NCBI GenBank assembly: GCA_040772305.1
Contig: JAXGYK010000002.1
Coordinates: 558,001 to 622,000, forward strand
Direction of reading: 5' to 3'
Origin: Mesolinea sp040772305
GTDB lineage: Bacteria; Chloroflexota; Anaerolineae; Anaerolineales; Anaerolineaceae
Length of the DNA: 64,000 bases
Shown here: piece after piece, positions 8,872-17,300 of the stretch
Numbering within the stretch: position 1 is the first letter of the stretch
Layout of the letters: each line of letters starts with the position of its first letter
The notes under the pieces: generated by a model
What the model was told of the DNA's origin: nothing
Seen by the model: only the letters and a program-made list of their open reading frames with translations
The model's database searches: none
Translations under genes and position numbers: made by a program

Positions 8872-9998
8872 TGCCAAATCTTCTCGAAGTTTTACTGGGT
8901 AAGTCCGAACCATTGAAACCACTCCCCCCAGGAATGGTCTCCTACCACACGCCTCCTGAAGCTGAGCCACAATACCGCTTACACCTCCGCATAGAGCCAG
9001 ATGGTGAAGGCGTCTTGATTGTTAATGCCTCATCGATTCTGCACCTTAACCAGACTGCTACAGAAATGATTTGGCACTTTATTCAGGGGCATACTGAGCA
9101 AGAGACTTCAACACAAATATCGAAGCGCTATAAGGTTTCGCCCTCAGTAATCCAACAGGACCTGCAGCAATTCAAGAATCAGCTCTTTAATTTTATCTTG
9201 AAGAAAGACCAGGAGCCTGTTTCCAGTTTTGGTTTTGAACCGCATTACAATCTCGATCATCTTTCTGCACCTTACCGTCTGGACTGTGGTTTAACTTACC
9301 GTACAGATGCTGACCAAATACCTGAAAACGAATTAAACACCCAGCAATGGAAAGTACTTATTGAAAAAGCCAGCCAGGCTGGTATACCCCATCTCATCTT
9401 TTTTGGCGGTGAGCCAACATTGCGCAATGATCTCGTTGAAATTCTGGAATACACGGAAGAGCTTGGACTGGTAAGCGGTTTGGTGTCTAATTCAGAAAAA
9501 ATATACGATGATGCCTACATCTCAGCACTCATCAACGCTGGTTTAGACCACATCATGATTCCCGCAGGCAGCACAAGAAAACTTGTATTAGAAAACCTTC
9601 AGCGGGTTGCGGATAAAGACCTCTATACCTGTGTTCACTTTGATGTTGACAACGCACATGATTTTGGTGCAACTCTCCAGGAATTAACGGATATGGGAGT
9701 AAACGCTTTTTCTTTGCTACCTGCAAGTGATGAACTGTTGTCCATAACGCAGGATCTGGCTGCCTTTGTAGAGCAGGAGCAGCTTGTTTTAGTGGATGAT
9801 ATGCCGCTGCCCTATGCACATCCTTCCAGAGCACTCCGTATGCAGGAAGGGAGCATTTCGCATCCTGATGAGGAATTTGTATATCTGCAGCTTGACCCCT
9901 CAGGAAACCTTCGTTCCCGAGATGGACATCATTTGGGCCACTTATTAAATGAATCTTTTGAGAGCATCTGGGCACGACGCCACCAAAACAGCAGATGA
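8868..9998 (+). CDS. PqqD-like protein with cluster-less radical SAM domain (pseudoenzyme)
   Basis: 376 aa (ATG at 8871 fits the GGAGG site slightly better). It is a clear paralogue of the preceding enzyme: the PqqD-like N-terminus (HLRIEPDGEGVLIVNASSILHLN) aligns with HLRVDPDLSGLLLVNASRVMHLN, and HLSAPYRLDCGLTYR aligns with QLSAPYRMDLALTYR. Where the active protein has CNNDCAHC, this one reads TDADQIPE, so all three cluster cysteines are gone. GGEPTLRNDL is retained. The SPASM cysteines are also missing and the C-terminus is shorter. It cannot do radical SAM chemistry by the standard mechanism. It probably serves as substrate-binding or scaffolding partner. It overlaps both neighbours. Confidence 0.85.
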   Translation: MMPNLLEVLLGKSEPLKPLPPGMVSYHTPPEAEPQYRLHLRIEPDGEGVLIVNASSILHLNQTATEMIWHFIQGHTEQETSTQISKRYKVSPSVIQQDLQQFKNQLFNFILKKDQEPVSSFGFEPHYNLDHLSAPYRLDCGLTYRTDADQIPENELNTQQWKVLIEKASQAGIPHLIFFGGEPTLRNDLVEILEYTEELGLVSGLVSNSEKIYDDAYISALINAGLDHIMIPAGSTRKLVLENLQRVADKDLYTCVHFDVDNAHDFGATLQELTDMGVNAFSLLPASDELLSITQDLAAFVEQEQLVLVDDMPLPYAHPSRALRMQEGSISHPDEEFVYLQLDPSGNLRSRDGHHLGHLLNESFESIWARRHQNSR

Positions 9999-10729
9999 AA
10001 TTGAGTGACTGGCACCAGCGTTTTGTATTACAAGCCAGCTGGACAGCTCAGATGCGCCGTTTTATCCACACGCATCTGGTTATTCCACCCCAATCCAAAG
10101 TGCTGGAATTAGGTTGCGGTACTGGTGCCGTACTTTGCGATCCACTTTACGATGGTTCAGTGCGTTTTGGAATCGATATCGATCCAGATCGATTGCACTT
10201 TTTCCATAAGGAATTGAATGAAATTCATCTGACCGCAGCAGATGCTGCAACACTTCCCTTTGCTTCTGGCAGCTTTGATCTGGTTTTTTGCCATTACTTT
10301 TTGCTTTGGCTGACGGAACCTCTCCCGGCCATTGCTGAAGTTAAACGCGTTCTAAAATCTGGCGGCTATTTCGCAATCTATGCTGAACCTGATTATCTGG
10401 GCCGCATCGACACTACACCGCAGATGAATTACCTGGCAGAGCAGCAAAACAGGTCACTTAAGAAACAAGGAGTTTGCCTGACGGCAGGCCGCGATATGGT
10501 GAACCACATGCAAAACGCCGGATTTGGGCAGGTACAAGCGGGCATTTATGCATACCACTGGCAAGCGGAGCAGGAAAAGGATATCACTTCAGAATCGGAA
10601 GTTCTCCGCTACGACCTCGATCAACTGAACCTGGGCAAAGCTGAGATGGAAAGCTTAATCGAGCTGTTTCGCTCAAGCCCTGGTTTTACGTACATTCCCA
10701 CCTTTTACGCCTGGGCTCTTAAACAATAA
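9995..10729 (+). CDS. Class I SAM-dependent methyltransferase
   Basis: 244 aa. Rossmann methyltransferase with motif I VLELGCGTGAVL, the acidic loop GIDIDPDRL, motif II AADAATLPFASGSFDLVFC and post-motif EVKRVLKSGGYFAIYAEP, a methyltransferase-11-type fold. It starts in an ATGA overlap with the cluster-less radical SAM gene, so it belongs to the same operon. The substrate is unknown; by context it may methylate the modified tail or a small molecule attached to it. It is the last gene before a decayed insertion sequence. Confidence 0.85.
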   Translation: MKLSDWHQRFVLQASWTAQMRRFIHTHLVIPPQSKVLELGCGTGAVLCDPLYDGSVRFGIDIDPDRLHFFHKELNEIHLTAADAATLPFASGSFDLVFCHYFLLWLTEPLPAIAEVKRVLKSGGYFAIYAEPDYLGRIDTTPQMNYLAEQQNRSLKKQGVCLTAGRDMVNHMQNAGFGQVQAGIYAYHWQAEQEKDITSESEVLRYDLDQLNLGKAEMESLIELFRSSPGFTYIPTFYAWALKQ

Positions 10730-10889
10730 AGGGGGCTTCTCTGAACTGAACCCCCAAATCAAGACACAAAAAGAAAACACTTCGTGCGACAATAAAGCAG
10801 AAGGTGTTTGTAGTCGGGAAAAAAGGGATGGTTCATTGCGATCTGGTAATCAAACTTGAAGCTGTAAAGCTAGGTGAGGAGGATCTGCT

Positions 10890-11985
10890 CTGCCAGCGGA
10901 AAAAGAAGTACTTGAAAGAATTAGAGCACGCTACCTGAAAGCCAGCAAAGCAGAGAAGGGGGTCATCCTGGATGAACTGACTGCGACAACGGGATATAAC
11001 CGTAAATATGCGATCCGGGTTCTGAGGCATCCCAGACAGAGCAAGGGCTTGAAAAAAGCTGGACGCAAGCGGCGATACACTGGGGAAACAATCAGGATAC
11101 TTGAGCAGCTCTGGGAGCTGGGAGGGTGCATTTGTTCAAGACGTTTGCAACCCTTTCTGCCCGAATGGATACGAAAACTGGAAGAGTGCGGGGAGATCAG
11201 TCTGACCCAGGAGGTGAGGGCACAGCTTCTGAGCATGAGCAGAGCCACCATGGACCGGCGTTTGCAGCCAGTGCGTTTCAAAAAGAAGAAGCAGGGACTT
11301 TCGACCACGAAACCGGGCACATTGCTCAAGCGGCAGATCCCCGTACGGACTGGAGATTGACCTGGTGGCCCATTGTGGTGAGACGACAGCAGGCACTTAC
11401 TTGAATACGCTGACTGCCACGGACCTGGCGACTGGATGGACGGAATGCCTGGCATTGCCCAACAAGAGCCAGACGGCAACTGTTCAAGCCATCAAAAGTC
11501 TGCAAAAAGATTTACCTTTTCCCTTGCTAGGCTTGGATTCTGACAATGGCTCGGAGTTCATCAACGATATGCTCTACCGCTATTGTTTGGAGCATCAGAT
11601 TACCTTTACCCGTTGCAGACCTTATCACAAGAACGATCAGGCCCATGTGGAACAGAAGAACTGGTCTGTCGTGCGTCACACCGTGGGATACGATCGTTCC
11701 AAGACCAAGGCAGAACTGGACTTGATCAGCTCAATTTATGCGGACCTACGCCTCTTCGCCAATTTCTTCCAGCCCATAGAAAAGCTGATTGGCAAATCCA
11801 CTGTGGACGGTATAAAGTGCAAACAGTATGATCAGGCGAAAACACCCTGTCAAAGGGTACTGGATGACCCAAGGGTTGATGAAAAAAACAAGACCCGGCT
11901 GCGGATCTTGTATAATTCCCTGAACCCTGTCACTATCAGGGAGGCTTTGATTGAGAAAACTGCCCGAATGTTAAAGATTGCTTAG
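10890..11985 (+). pseudogene. Decayed DDE (integrase-core) transposase
   Basis: A transposase split into two frames. The first part runs from about 10890 (possibly a CTG start after AGGTGAGGAGG) to a stop near 11360 and has the helix-turn-helix region LDELTATTGYNRKYAIRVLRHP. The second part, in another frame, starts near 11341 and carries the catalytic core: EIDLVAHCG, GLDSDNGSEF and HVEQKNWSVV supply the D, D and E. Intact relatives as I recall them have about ten more residues at the junction, which points to a small deletion rather than programmed frameshifting. It lies between the radical SAM operon and ahcY. Confidence 0.75.
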
Positions 11986-12040
11986 TTACTTTTTCATTTG
12001 AGGCAAGGTATCACCCAAAGTTACTTTTTATTATGAGGCA
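11984..12040. repeat. Two 22-bp imperfect direct repeats at the IS right end
   Basis: AGTTACTTTTTCATTTGAGG plus CA at 11984-12005 and AGTTACTTTTTATTATGAGG plus CA at 12019-12040, spaced 35 bases start to start, directly after the transposase stop. They probably form the transposase-binding end of the element. No matching inverted copy was found on the left side. Confidence 0.5.
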
Positions 12041-12071
12041 TTACGAGCTGTTTCCTTTTGTACGAAAGAGT

Positions 12072-13331
12072 TTATGTACCTTCTTCCCAGGAGTTGAGGT
12101 AATTCACCTGTTCCTCGGTAAGTGTGTCGATGCTTACACCCATCGATTCCAGCTTTAAGCGTGCGATCTCACGGTCAATCTCTTCTGGCACATCATAGAC
12201 CCGTTTCTCAAGTTTATCGGCGTTTTTGAGCATGTATTCTGCGCCTAATGCCTGATTGGCAAAGCTCATATCCATCACCGAAGCAGGATGACCTTCGGCT
12301 GCAGCCAGGTTAAGCAACCGGCCTTCCCCAAGAATGTGGATCGATCTTCCATCAGGCAGGTCAAAAGCTTCAACAAAGGGGCGTACCAGGCGCTTTGATT
12401 CGGCCATGGCTTCAAGGGCCGGGATATCTATTTCTACATTGAAATGCCCGCTGTTTCCAACCAAGGCACCATCTTTCATCAGCTCAAAATGGTGTTTATC
12501 AATCACGTTCAAATCACCGGTAACCGTGATAAAGACGTCTCCAATGGGAGCTGCTTCCATCATGGGCATCACGCGGAAACCGTCCATTACGGCTTCAAGC
12601 GCAACCACAGGGTCAACTTCAGTTACGATAACGTTCGCACCCATGCCTTTTGCGCGCATTGCCAGGCCGCGGCCGCACCAACCATAACCGGCAACCACAA
12701 AGGTCTTCCCCGCCAAAAGGATGTTTGTCGCGCGGATAAGACCGTCCACTGTGCTTTGTCCAGTTCCGTAGCGATTGTCAAAGAAGTGCTTGGTCATAGC
12801 GTCATTCACGGCCATAATAGGGAATTCAAGCATTCCGTCAGCAGCCATCGCACGCAGACGAATCACACCTGTAGTGGTTTCCTCAGTTCCCGCAATCATT
12901 CCCGGCAGCAAATCGCGTCGTTCACGGTGCAGCGTGCTAACCAGGTCAGCACCATCGTCCATCGTAATCTGAGGTTTATGATCTAAGGCAGCCCGTAGAT
13001 TCTTGTAATATGTCTGGTCATCCTCGCCTTTAATTGCGAAAACAGGAATCTCATATTGCGCAACAAGTGCTGCAGCGACGTCGTCCTGGGTCGAAAGCGG
13101 GTTAGACGCGGTAAGAACGAGGTCGGCACCACCAGCCTGCAGTACTCGCATCAGGTTCGCAGTTTCGGTGGTAACGTGCATGCAGCAGCTTACCCGAATG
13201 CCTTCAAATGGTCTTTCTTTGCGGAAGCGTTCTTCCAATGATTGCAGAACAGGCATTTCACGTGCTGCCCAGTCCATCCGGCGACGGCCGCCCTCAGCTT
13301 GGTTAATATCTTTGATGTGGTAATTGTCCAT
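12072..13331 (-). CDS. ahcY: Adenosylhomocysteinase
   Basis: 419 aa. It splits S-adenosylhomocysteine into adenosine and homocysteine using bound NAD+. The NAD loop GYGWCGRG is at 215-222, and the active-site block NDAMTKHFFDNRYGTGQS is near 176-193. The N-terminal motif SCCMHVTTETANLMRVLQAGGA is intact. The length fits the short bacterial/archaeal type that lacks the roughly 40-residue insertion of long forms. It is the last gene of the mtnA-pfkB-ahcY operon, with 21 bases to the upstream gene. The operon removes the SAH made by methyltransferases. Confidence 0.96.
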   Translation of the reverse strand: MDNYHIKDINQAEGGRRRMDWAAREMPVLQSLEERFRKERPFEGIRVSCCMHVTTETANLMRVLQAGGADLVLTASNPLSTQDDVAAALVAQYEIPVFAIKGEDDQTYYKNLRAALDHKPQITMDDGADLVSTLHRERRDLLPGMIAGTEETTTGVIRLRAMAADGMLEFPIMAVNDAMTKHFFDNRYGTGQSTVDGLIRATNILLAGKTFVVAGYGWCGRGLAMRAKGMGANVIVTEVDPVVALEAVMDGFRVMPMMEAAPIGDVFITVTGDLNVIDKHHFELMKDGALVGNSGHFNVEIDIPALEAMAESKRLVRPFVEAFDLPDGRSIHILGEGRLLNLAAAEGHPASVMDMSFANQALGAEYMLKNADKLEKRVYDVPEEIDREIARLKLESMGVSIDTLTEEQVNYLNSWEEGT

Positions 13332-13352
13332 ATATCCTCTTAGATTTTAGGT

Positions 13353-14306
13353 TTAATAACGATCAAACTCATCCTGATCATCAAAATAACTACGGTAATA
13401 ATCTTTAAAACTGTCCCAGGTAAAGGAATGATTTTGTGTACCATTCTCGGCAATACAAAGAGCAGCAGCAGTTGTACCCATTTCCCCACAATGCTGATAG
13501 TTTTTTCCAGCCATATATGCATGCAAAAAACCCGCCCGAAAAGCATCACCAACTCCGGTTGGGTCTACAACTGGCGCCTCTTCAATGATGGGCACAAAGC
13601 AATCTTTTCCATGGCTATGAATCCGTGCGCCTTTATTTCCAAGCGTAATCACTGCAAACTCCGGTTTATCCAGAATCTTCTCTTCGCTAAGCCCCGTCGC
13701 TTTTTGCATCAGTTCAAACTCATACTCATTCACAAAAAAGGCAAAGCAGGTTTCCACACCACGAAGCACCGTCTGTGCATCCATACGAATAATTTGCTGC
13801 CCGGGGTCAAAGATCATACGCAGTTGAAGTGCAGCTGCTTCTTCGATATAACGAGCCATCGCACGCGGGTCAGTAGGCGAAACCACCACAAAATCGCCCT
13901 TGGTACAGCCACTGGCTTCCAGAGGCATTTCAGCGGCATCCGCCATAGCGCCAGTATAAAAGGAGGAAATTTGGTTATTGTCTAAATCGGTATTTGCAAA
14001 AAAGGAGGCAGTAAACTTGTTCTCCACGATCTTCACCTTGGATGTATCAACACCCACTTTGTCAAGCTTGCTGCGGAATTCTGAAAAGTCCTGTCCGGCA
14101 GCCGAATAGAGGATCGGCTTGCTTCCTAAGAGCGCCATGGTGTAGGCAATATTCGCCCCTACCCCACCCTCACGTTTTACCATATCGTCTACCAGAAAAG
14201 AAAGGGAAATATTGTCTAGGTGCTCAGGCAGAATCAGCTCTTTAAAATGCCCGGGGAAGCGCATCAGATAATCAAAAGCAATTGAACCAGTATGTATGAT
14301 TTTCAT
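13353..14306 (-). CDS. PfkB-family sugar/nucleoside kinase (adenosine kinase-like)
   Basis: 317 aa from the ATG at 14306 (MKIIHTGSIAFDYL). It has the ribokinase fold with the substrate motif GGVGANIAYTMALLG and the ATP/anion-hole motif DPTGVGDAFRAGFLHAY containing the catalytic Asp. It lies between mtnA (7 bases upstream) and ahcY, so adenosine released by AhcY is a good candidate substrate. Sequence alone does not exclude a ribose-type sugar kinase role. Confidence 0.85.
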   Translation of the reverse strand: MKIIHTGSIAFDYLMRFPGHFKELILPEHLDNISLSFLVDDMVKREGGVGANIAYTMALLGSKPILYSAAGQDFSEFRSKLDKVGVDTSKVKIVENKFTASFFANTDLDNNQISSFYTGAMADAAEMPLEASGCTKGDFVVVSPTDPRAMARYIEEAAALQLRMIFDPGQQIIRMDAQTVLRGVETCFAFFVNEYEFELMQKATGLSEEKILDKPEFAVITLGNKGARIHSHGKDCFVPIIEEAPVVDPTGVGDAFRAGFLHAYMAGKNYQHCGEMGTTAAALCIAENGTQNHSFTWDSFKDYYRSYFDDQDEFDRY

Positions 14307-14313
14307 CGTAATC

Positions 14314-15357
14314 CTATTTTGGCCGATAGATCGCGAGGTTACGGAAGAAAGGCTGGTACAAAACACCTTTTTCGGTAACCAAACCACTCAGCAACCGATG
14401 CGGGGTCACATCAAAAGCATAATTCTTTGCAGTAGCTTCAGCAGGATATACCGATTTGCCATCTATTTGCAAACCCAATACTTCCTCCGGGTTCCGTTCT
14501 TCAATGTCAATTTTATCTCCGCTGGAGCAATTGAAATCTACGGTTGAAAGCGGGAACACTGAGTAAGCTGGTATGCCGTTATCGTAGGCGGCCAATGCGA
14601 GCATATAGGTGCCAATTTTATTGACTACATCGCCATTAGAAGCCACCCGGTCAGCGCCAAAAAATACTTTATCCACCTTTTTCAAGCGCATCAAATAACC
14701 CGAAGCAGAATCAACGATCACGTCATAGGGAATTCCATACTGACTGAGTTCCCAGGCGGTAAGCCGGGCTCCTTGCAAGCGCGGCCGTGTTTCGTCTACA
14801 TACACATGGATCTTTTTTCCTTGCTCATGCGCCATTCGGATAACACCCAATGCAGTTCCGTAATCCACGGTGGCCAAAGCACCTGTATTGCAATGATGCA
14901 CAATTTGGTCGCCATCCTCAATCAAATCAGCACCAAAACGAGCCATTGCCAGGTTCGTTTTTACATCTTCATCAGCCATCTTGTAGGCTTCCGCCAGCAC
15001 AGCTTCCCGCAGGTCATCGGCAGAGCCTCCAACTGCATTGCATAATTGCAAAATCCTATCCGTAGCCCACTTCAGGTTTACTGCTGTGGGACGGGCCTGA
15101 TTTAACAATTCAGCAGCCTGGCTTAGTTTCCCCTTCAAGGTACTTAGCTCGCTTTCCTTCGATCTCAGACCTGCAAGCGCCATTCCGTAGGCCGCTGCAA
15201 CTCCAATGGCTGGCGCTCCGCGCACAACCATCGTGTTGATAGCCTTGGCCATTTCTTGGTATGTAGATAAAGCAATCTTCCGAAATTCCGCGGGCAACAA
15301 GGTCTGATCAATCAGCAGCACTTGTTTGTTTTTTTCGTCCCATTCAATTGTGCGCAT
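14314..15357 (-). CDS. mtnA: S-methyl-5-thioribose-1-phosphate isomerase
   Basis: 347 aa from the ATG at 15357 (MRTIEWDEK), which has GGGAG upstream; a TTG 57 bases earlier is less likely. It isomerises methylthioribose-1-P to methylthioribulose-1-P in methionine salvage. Visible motifs are RGAPAIGVAAAYG, the catalytic-Cys region HHCNTGALATVDYGTALGVI and the Asp region FFGADRVASNGDVVNKIGTY. Relatives also isomerise 5-deoxyribose-1-P from 5'-deoxyadenosine, the by-product of radical SAM enzymes. It is first in an operon with the PfkB kinase and ahcY. Confidence 0.95.
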   Translation of the reverse strand: MRTIEWDEKNKQVLLIDQTLLPAEFRKIALSTYQEMAKAINTMVVRGAPAIGVAAAYGMALAGLRSKESELSTLKGKLSQAAELLNQARPTAVNLKWATDRILQLCNAVGGSADDLREAVLAEAYKMADEDVKTNLAMARFGADLIEDGDQIVHHCNTGALATVDYGTALGVIRMAHEQGKKIHVYVDETRPRLQGARLTAWELSQYGIPYDVIVDSASGYLMRLKKVDKVFFGADRVASNGDVVNKIGTYMLALAAYDNGIPAYSVFPLSTVDFNCSSGDKIDIEERNPEEVLGLQIDGKSVYPAEATAKNYAFDVTPHRLLSGLVTEKGVLYQPFFRNLAIYRPK

Positions 15358-15368
15358 TTTTCTCCCAT

Positions 15369-15391
15369 AAAAAGACGCCCAATGGGGCGTC
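15369..15391 (-). terminator. Terminator-like hairpin in the mtnA leader
   Basis: GACGCCC-CATT-GGGCGTC followed by TTTTT on the minus strand: a perfect 7-bp stem with a U tract. It lies between the promoter and the mtnA start and begins only a few bases after the predicted transcription start. It may act as an attenuator or as a 5' protective stem; no riboswitch aptamer fits in the remaining leader. Confidence 0.55.
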
Positions 15392-15404
15392 ACAATCCCG
15401 ATTG

Positions 15405-15433
15405 AGTTTATCAAAGCTATGACTTTCTGTCAA
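15405..15433 (-). promoter_or_regulatory. Promoter of mtnA-pfkB-ahcY
   Basis: On the minus strand TTGACA (15433-15428), 17 bases, then TAAACT (15410-15405). The predicted start is near 15398, about 40 bases before the mtnA ATG. Confidence 0.65.
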
Positions 15434-15543
15434 AACAAAGAACATCACCAAGAACATCCCTTTTACCAGGAAAAGAAGTACCCATCAAAGCGCCTAAAAG
15501 CCTTAAAAAACAATCCCGAAAGCCTGGCAGTATAATCAACGCA

Positions 15544-17025
15544 ATGAGACGACGCGATTCACTTGTCCGCTGGATTGCCATTGGCCTATTATTGATGGCA
15601 TTGTTCCTAACGATAGTCGAATTGGTAAGGTATGGACAAGTGCGCAGCACCTTCCCTACCGGCCTTCGAATAGCAGGAATTCCCGTTGGTGGTCTTTCTT
15701 ACAACATGGCTTCCGATCGCCTTATTCAGGCCTATCTCTCGCCTATTGAACTGCAATACGGTGATGCGCGCATTCAGGTTCGCCCTGCGATCCTGGGCTT
15801 TGATATCCGCCTGGATAATATGCTCGCACTGGCAGACAAACAGCGGACTTCCGAATCCTTTTGGGTTGGTTTTTGGAAGTACCTTTGGAATCAACCGATT
15901 TCTTCGTACGATATCCCACTGCAGGCGCATTACGACGATCAACGCATTCACAGCTACCTTGAAAGCGAAATAGCCCCGCGTTATAACCTCCCTTCCTCAT
16001 CGCCCATGCCACTCAAAGGAGAGACTACCTTTAACCCTGGCACCTCCGGTTCCGATATCGATTACCCGGCAGCTATCGAGCGCATTAAAGAAACCTTGGC
16101 CTCCAGTTCAGAGCGCCATACGCAGATCCCGTTAACCCGCACACAAACCACCCGGCCTACATTGGCAATGTTAGATTTTTTGCTCAAAGATGTGATCGAG
16201 AATTCAGCGTTTGATGGCTTAGTGGAAGTTTATATGAAAGACCTCGGAAATGGGAACGTCCTGCACTTCACGCATTCAAAAATACGTGAAGCGGAGCCTG
16301 TTCCTGTCAACGTTTCTTATTCTTCCTGGTCTACCATCAAAATTCCGGTTCTGGTTTCAGCGTTTGCACGCATCCAACCGCCCTACAATCCGGAGACTTT
16401 AGTGGAACTGGAAAAAATGGTGGAACTGTCCGATAATGATTCAACCGACAATGTTACTGCCCGCTTAATTGACCGCAACTTTGGTCCCTTACGTGTTACC
16501 GAAGATATGCAGAAGCTCGGCCTGGTCAATACCTTTTGGGGTGGTTTTTTTAAGTTTGGCTCCCCGCTTCTTCAACGCTATAGCACACCAGCAAATCAAA
16601 GGACGGATTACACCACCGACCCAGACCCTTATTCTCAAACCACACCTTTGGATATGGCCTTGCTGCTCGAAGAAATCTACCGCTGTGCGGAAAATGGCGG
16701 CGGCAGCTTACCCTTGGCTTTTGAAGGCCAGATCGACCAGCAGGACTGCAGCCTCATGGTCCAATATCTGGAAAAGAACAAGCTGGGTTCGCTTATTCAG
16801 GCTGGCATTCCTGCTGAAGGCCGCGTGGCCCATAAACATGGCTGGGCCAATGAAGCTCAAGATGGGCTTATCCATACCATTGGCGATTCTGCTACTGTGT
16901 ACTCCCCTGGTGGCGATTTTATTCTCAGCATTTTTGTTTACCATCCGGTTCAGGCTATTTTTGATAACGCCAATATCCTTTTTGCCCGGCTGGCAGCTGC
17001 AACTTATTCTTACTTTAATCTCTAA
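15544..17025 (+). CDS. Membrane-anchored serine hydrolase, class A beta-lactamase fold
   Basis: 493 aa. An N-terminal TM anchor (residues about 9-28) is followed by a YoaR-like/peptidoglycan-binding-type region (FPTGLRIAGIPVGGLSYNMASDRL) and a C-terminal beta-lactamase-like domain. The penicilloyl-serine motifs are seen: SxxK in SWSTIKIPV, an SDN-type motif in LSDNDSTDN, and a KTG-type motif as HKHGW. The enzyme is probably extracellular and acts on cell-wall peptides; no evidence shows antibiotic hydrolysis. It is divergent from mtnA and followed by tRNA-Arg. Confidence 0.82.
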   Translation: MRRRDSLVRWIAIGLLLMALFLTIVELVRYGQVRSTFPTGLRIAGIPVGGLSYNMASDRLIQAYLSPIELQYGDARIQVRPAILGFDIRLDNMLALADKQRTSESFWVGFWKYLWNQPISSYDIPLQAHYDDQRIHSYLESEIAPRYNLPSSSPMPLKGETTFNPGTSGSDIDYPAAIERIKETLASSSERHTQIPLTRTQTTRPTLAMLDFLLKDVIENSAFDGLVEVYMKDLGNGNVLHFTHSKIREAEPVPVNVSYSSWSTIKIPVLVSAFARIQPPYNPETLVELEKMVELSDNDSTDNVTARLIDRNFGPLRVTEDMQKLGLVNTFWGGFFKFGSPLLQRYSTPANQRTDYTTDPDPYSQTTPLDMALLLEEIYRCAENGGGSLPLAFEGQIDQQDCSLMVQYLEKNKLGSLIQAGIPAEGRVAHKHGWANEAQDGLIHTIGDSATVYSPGGDFILSIFVYHPVQAIFDNANILFARLAAATYSYFNL

Positions 17026-17093
17026 TGGTATTCGGATATTTTTACTAGGCAATCTGAAGAAAAAATTACTTCATATTTAGAACTACGGTCGGG

Positions 17094-17099
17094 TATAAT
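17094..17099 (+). promoter_or_regulatory. -10 element of tRNA-Arg
   Basis: A perfect TATAAT lies 18 bases before the tRNA. No good -35 hexamer is seen at 16-18 bases spacing. Confidence 0.45.
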
Positions 17100-17117
17100 C
17101 GCTTCGCACTATAAATT

Positions 17118-17190
17118 GCCCCCGTAGCTCAATGGACAGAGCAGCAGCCTTCTAAGCTGTTGGTTGCGCGTTCGAATCGCGCCGGGGGTA
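17118..17190 (+). tRNA. tRNA-Arg (anticodon UCU)
   Basis: A 73-base cloverleaf. The acceptor GCCCCCG pairs with CGGGGGT (one G-U pair), with discriminator A and no encoded CCA. The anticodon stem GCAGC/GCTGT encloses the loop CTTCTAA, giving anticodon TCT. The T arm is GCGCG-TTCGAAT-CGCGC. A tyrosine integrase remnant begins about 110 bases downstream, the usual arrangement of a tRNA-targeted integrative element. Confidence 0.95.
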
Positions 17191-17300
17191 TTTATCCGCC
17201 ATATGTAGGGGTTTCCTGCTTCTAAAACCGCCATATATACCGGTTTGGAGGGAACCCTTTGTTTACCTAAAACAGTAACAACCAACAGCTCTTAAATTTA

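Noticed and set aside
10734..10760. GGGGG...CCCCC hairpin after the methyltransferase gene
   Set aside because: The stem has a bulge and no T run follows; too weak to list as a terminator.
12444..12986. 180-aa ORF antisense to ahcY
   Set aside because: A shadow of a conserved enzyme gene; no coding signature.
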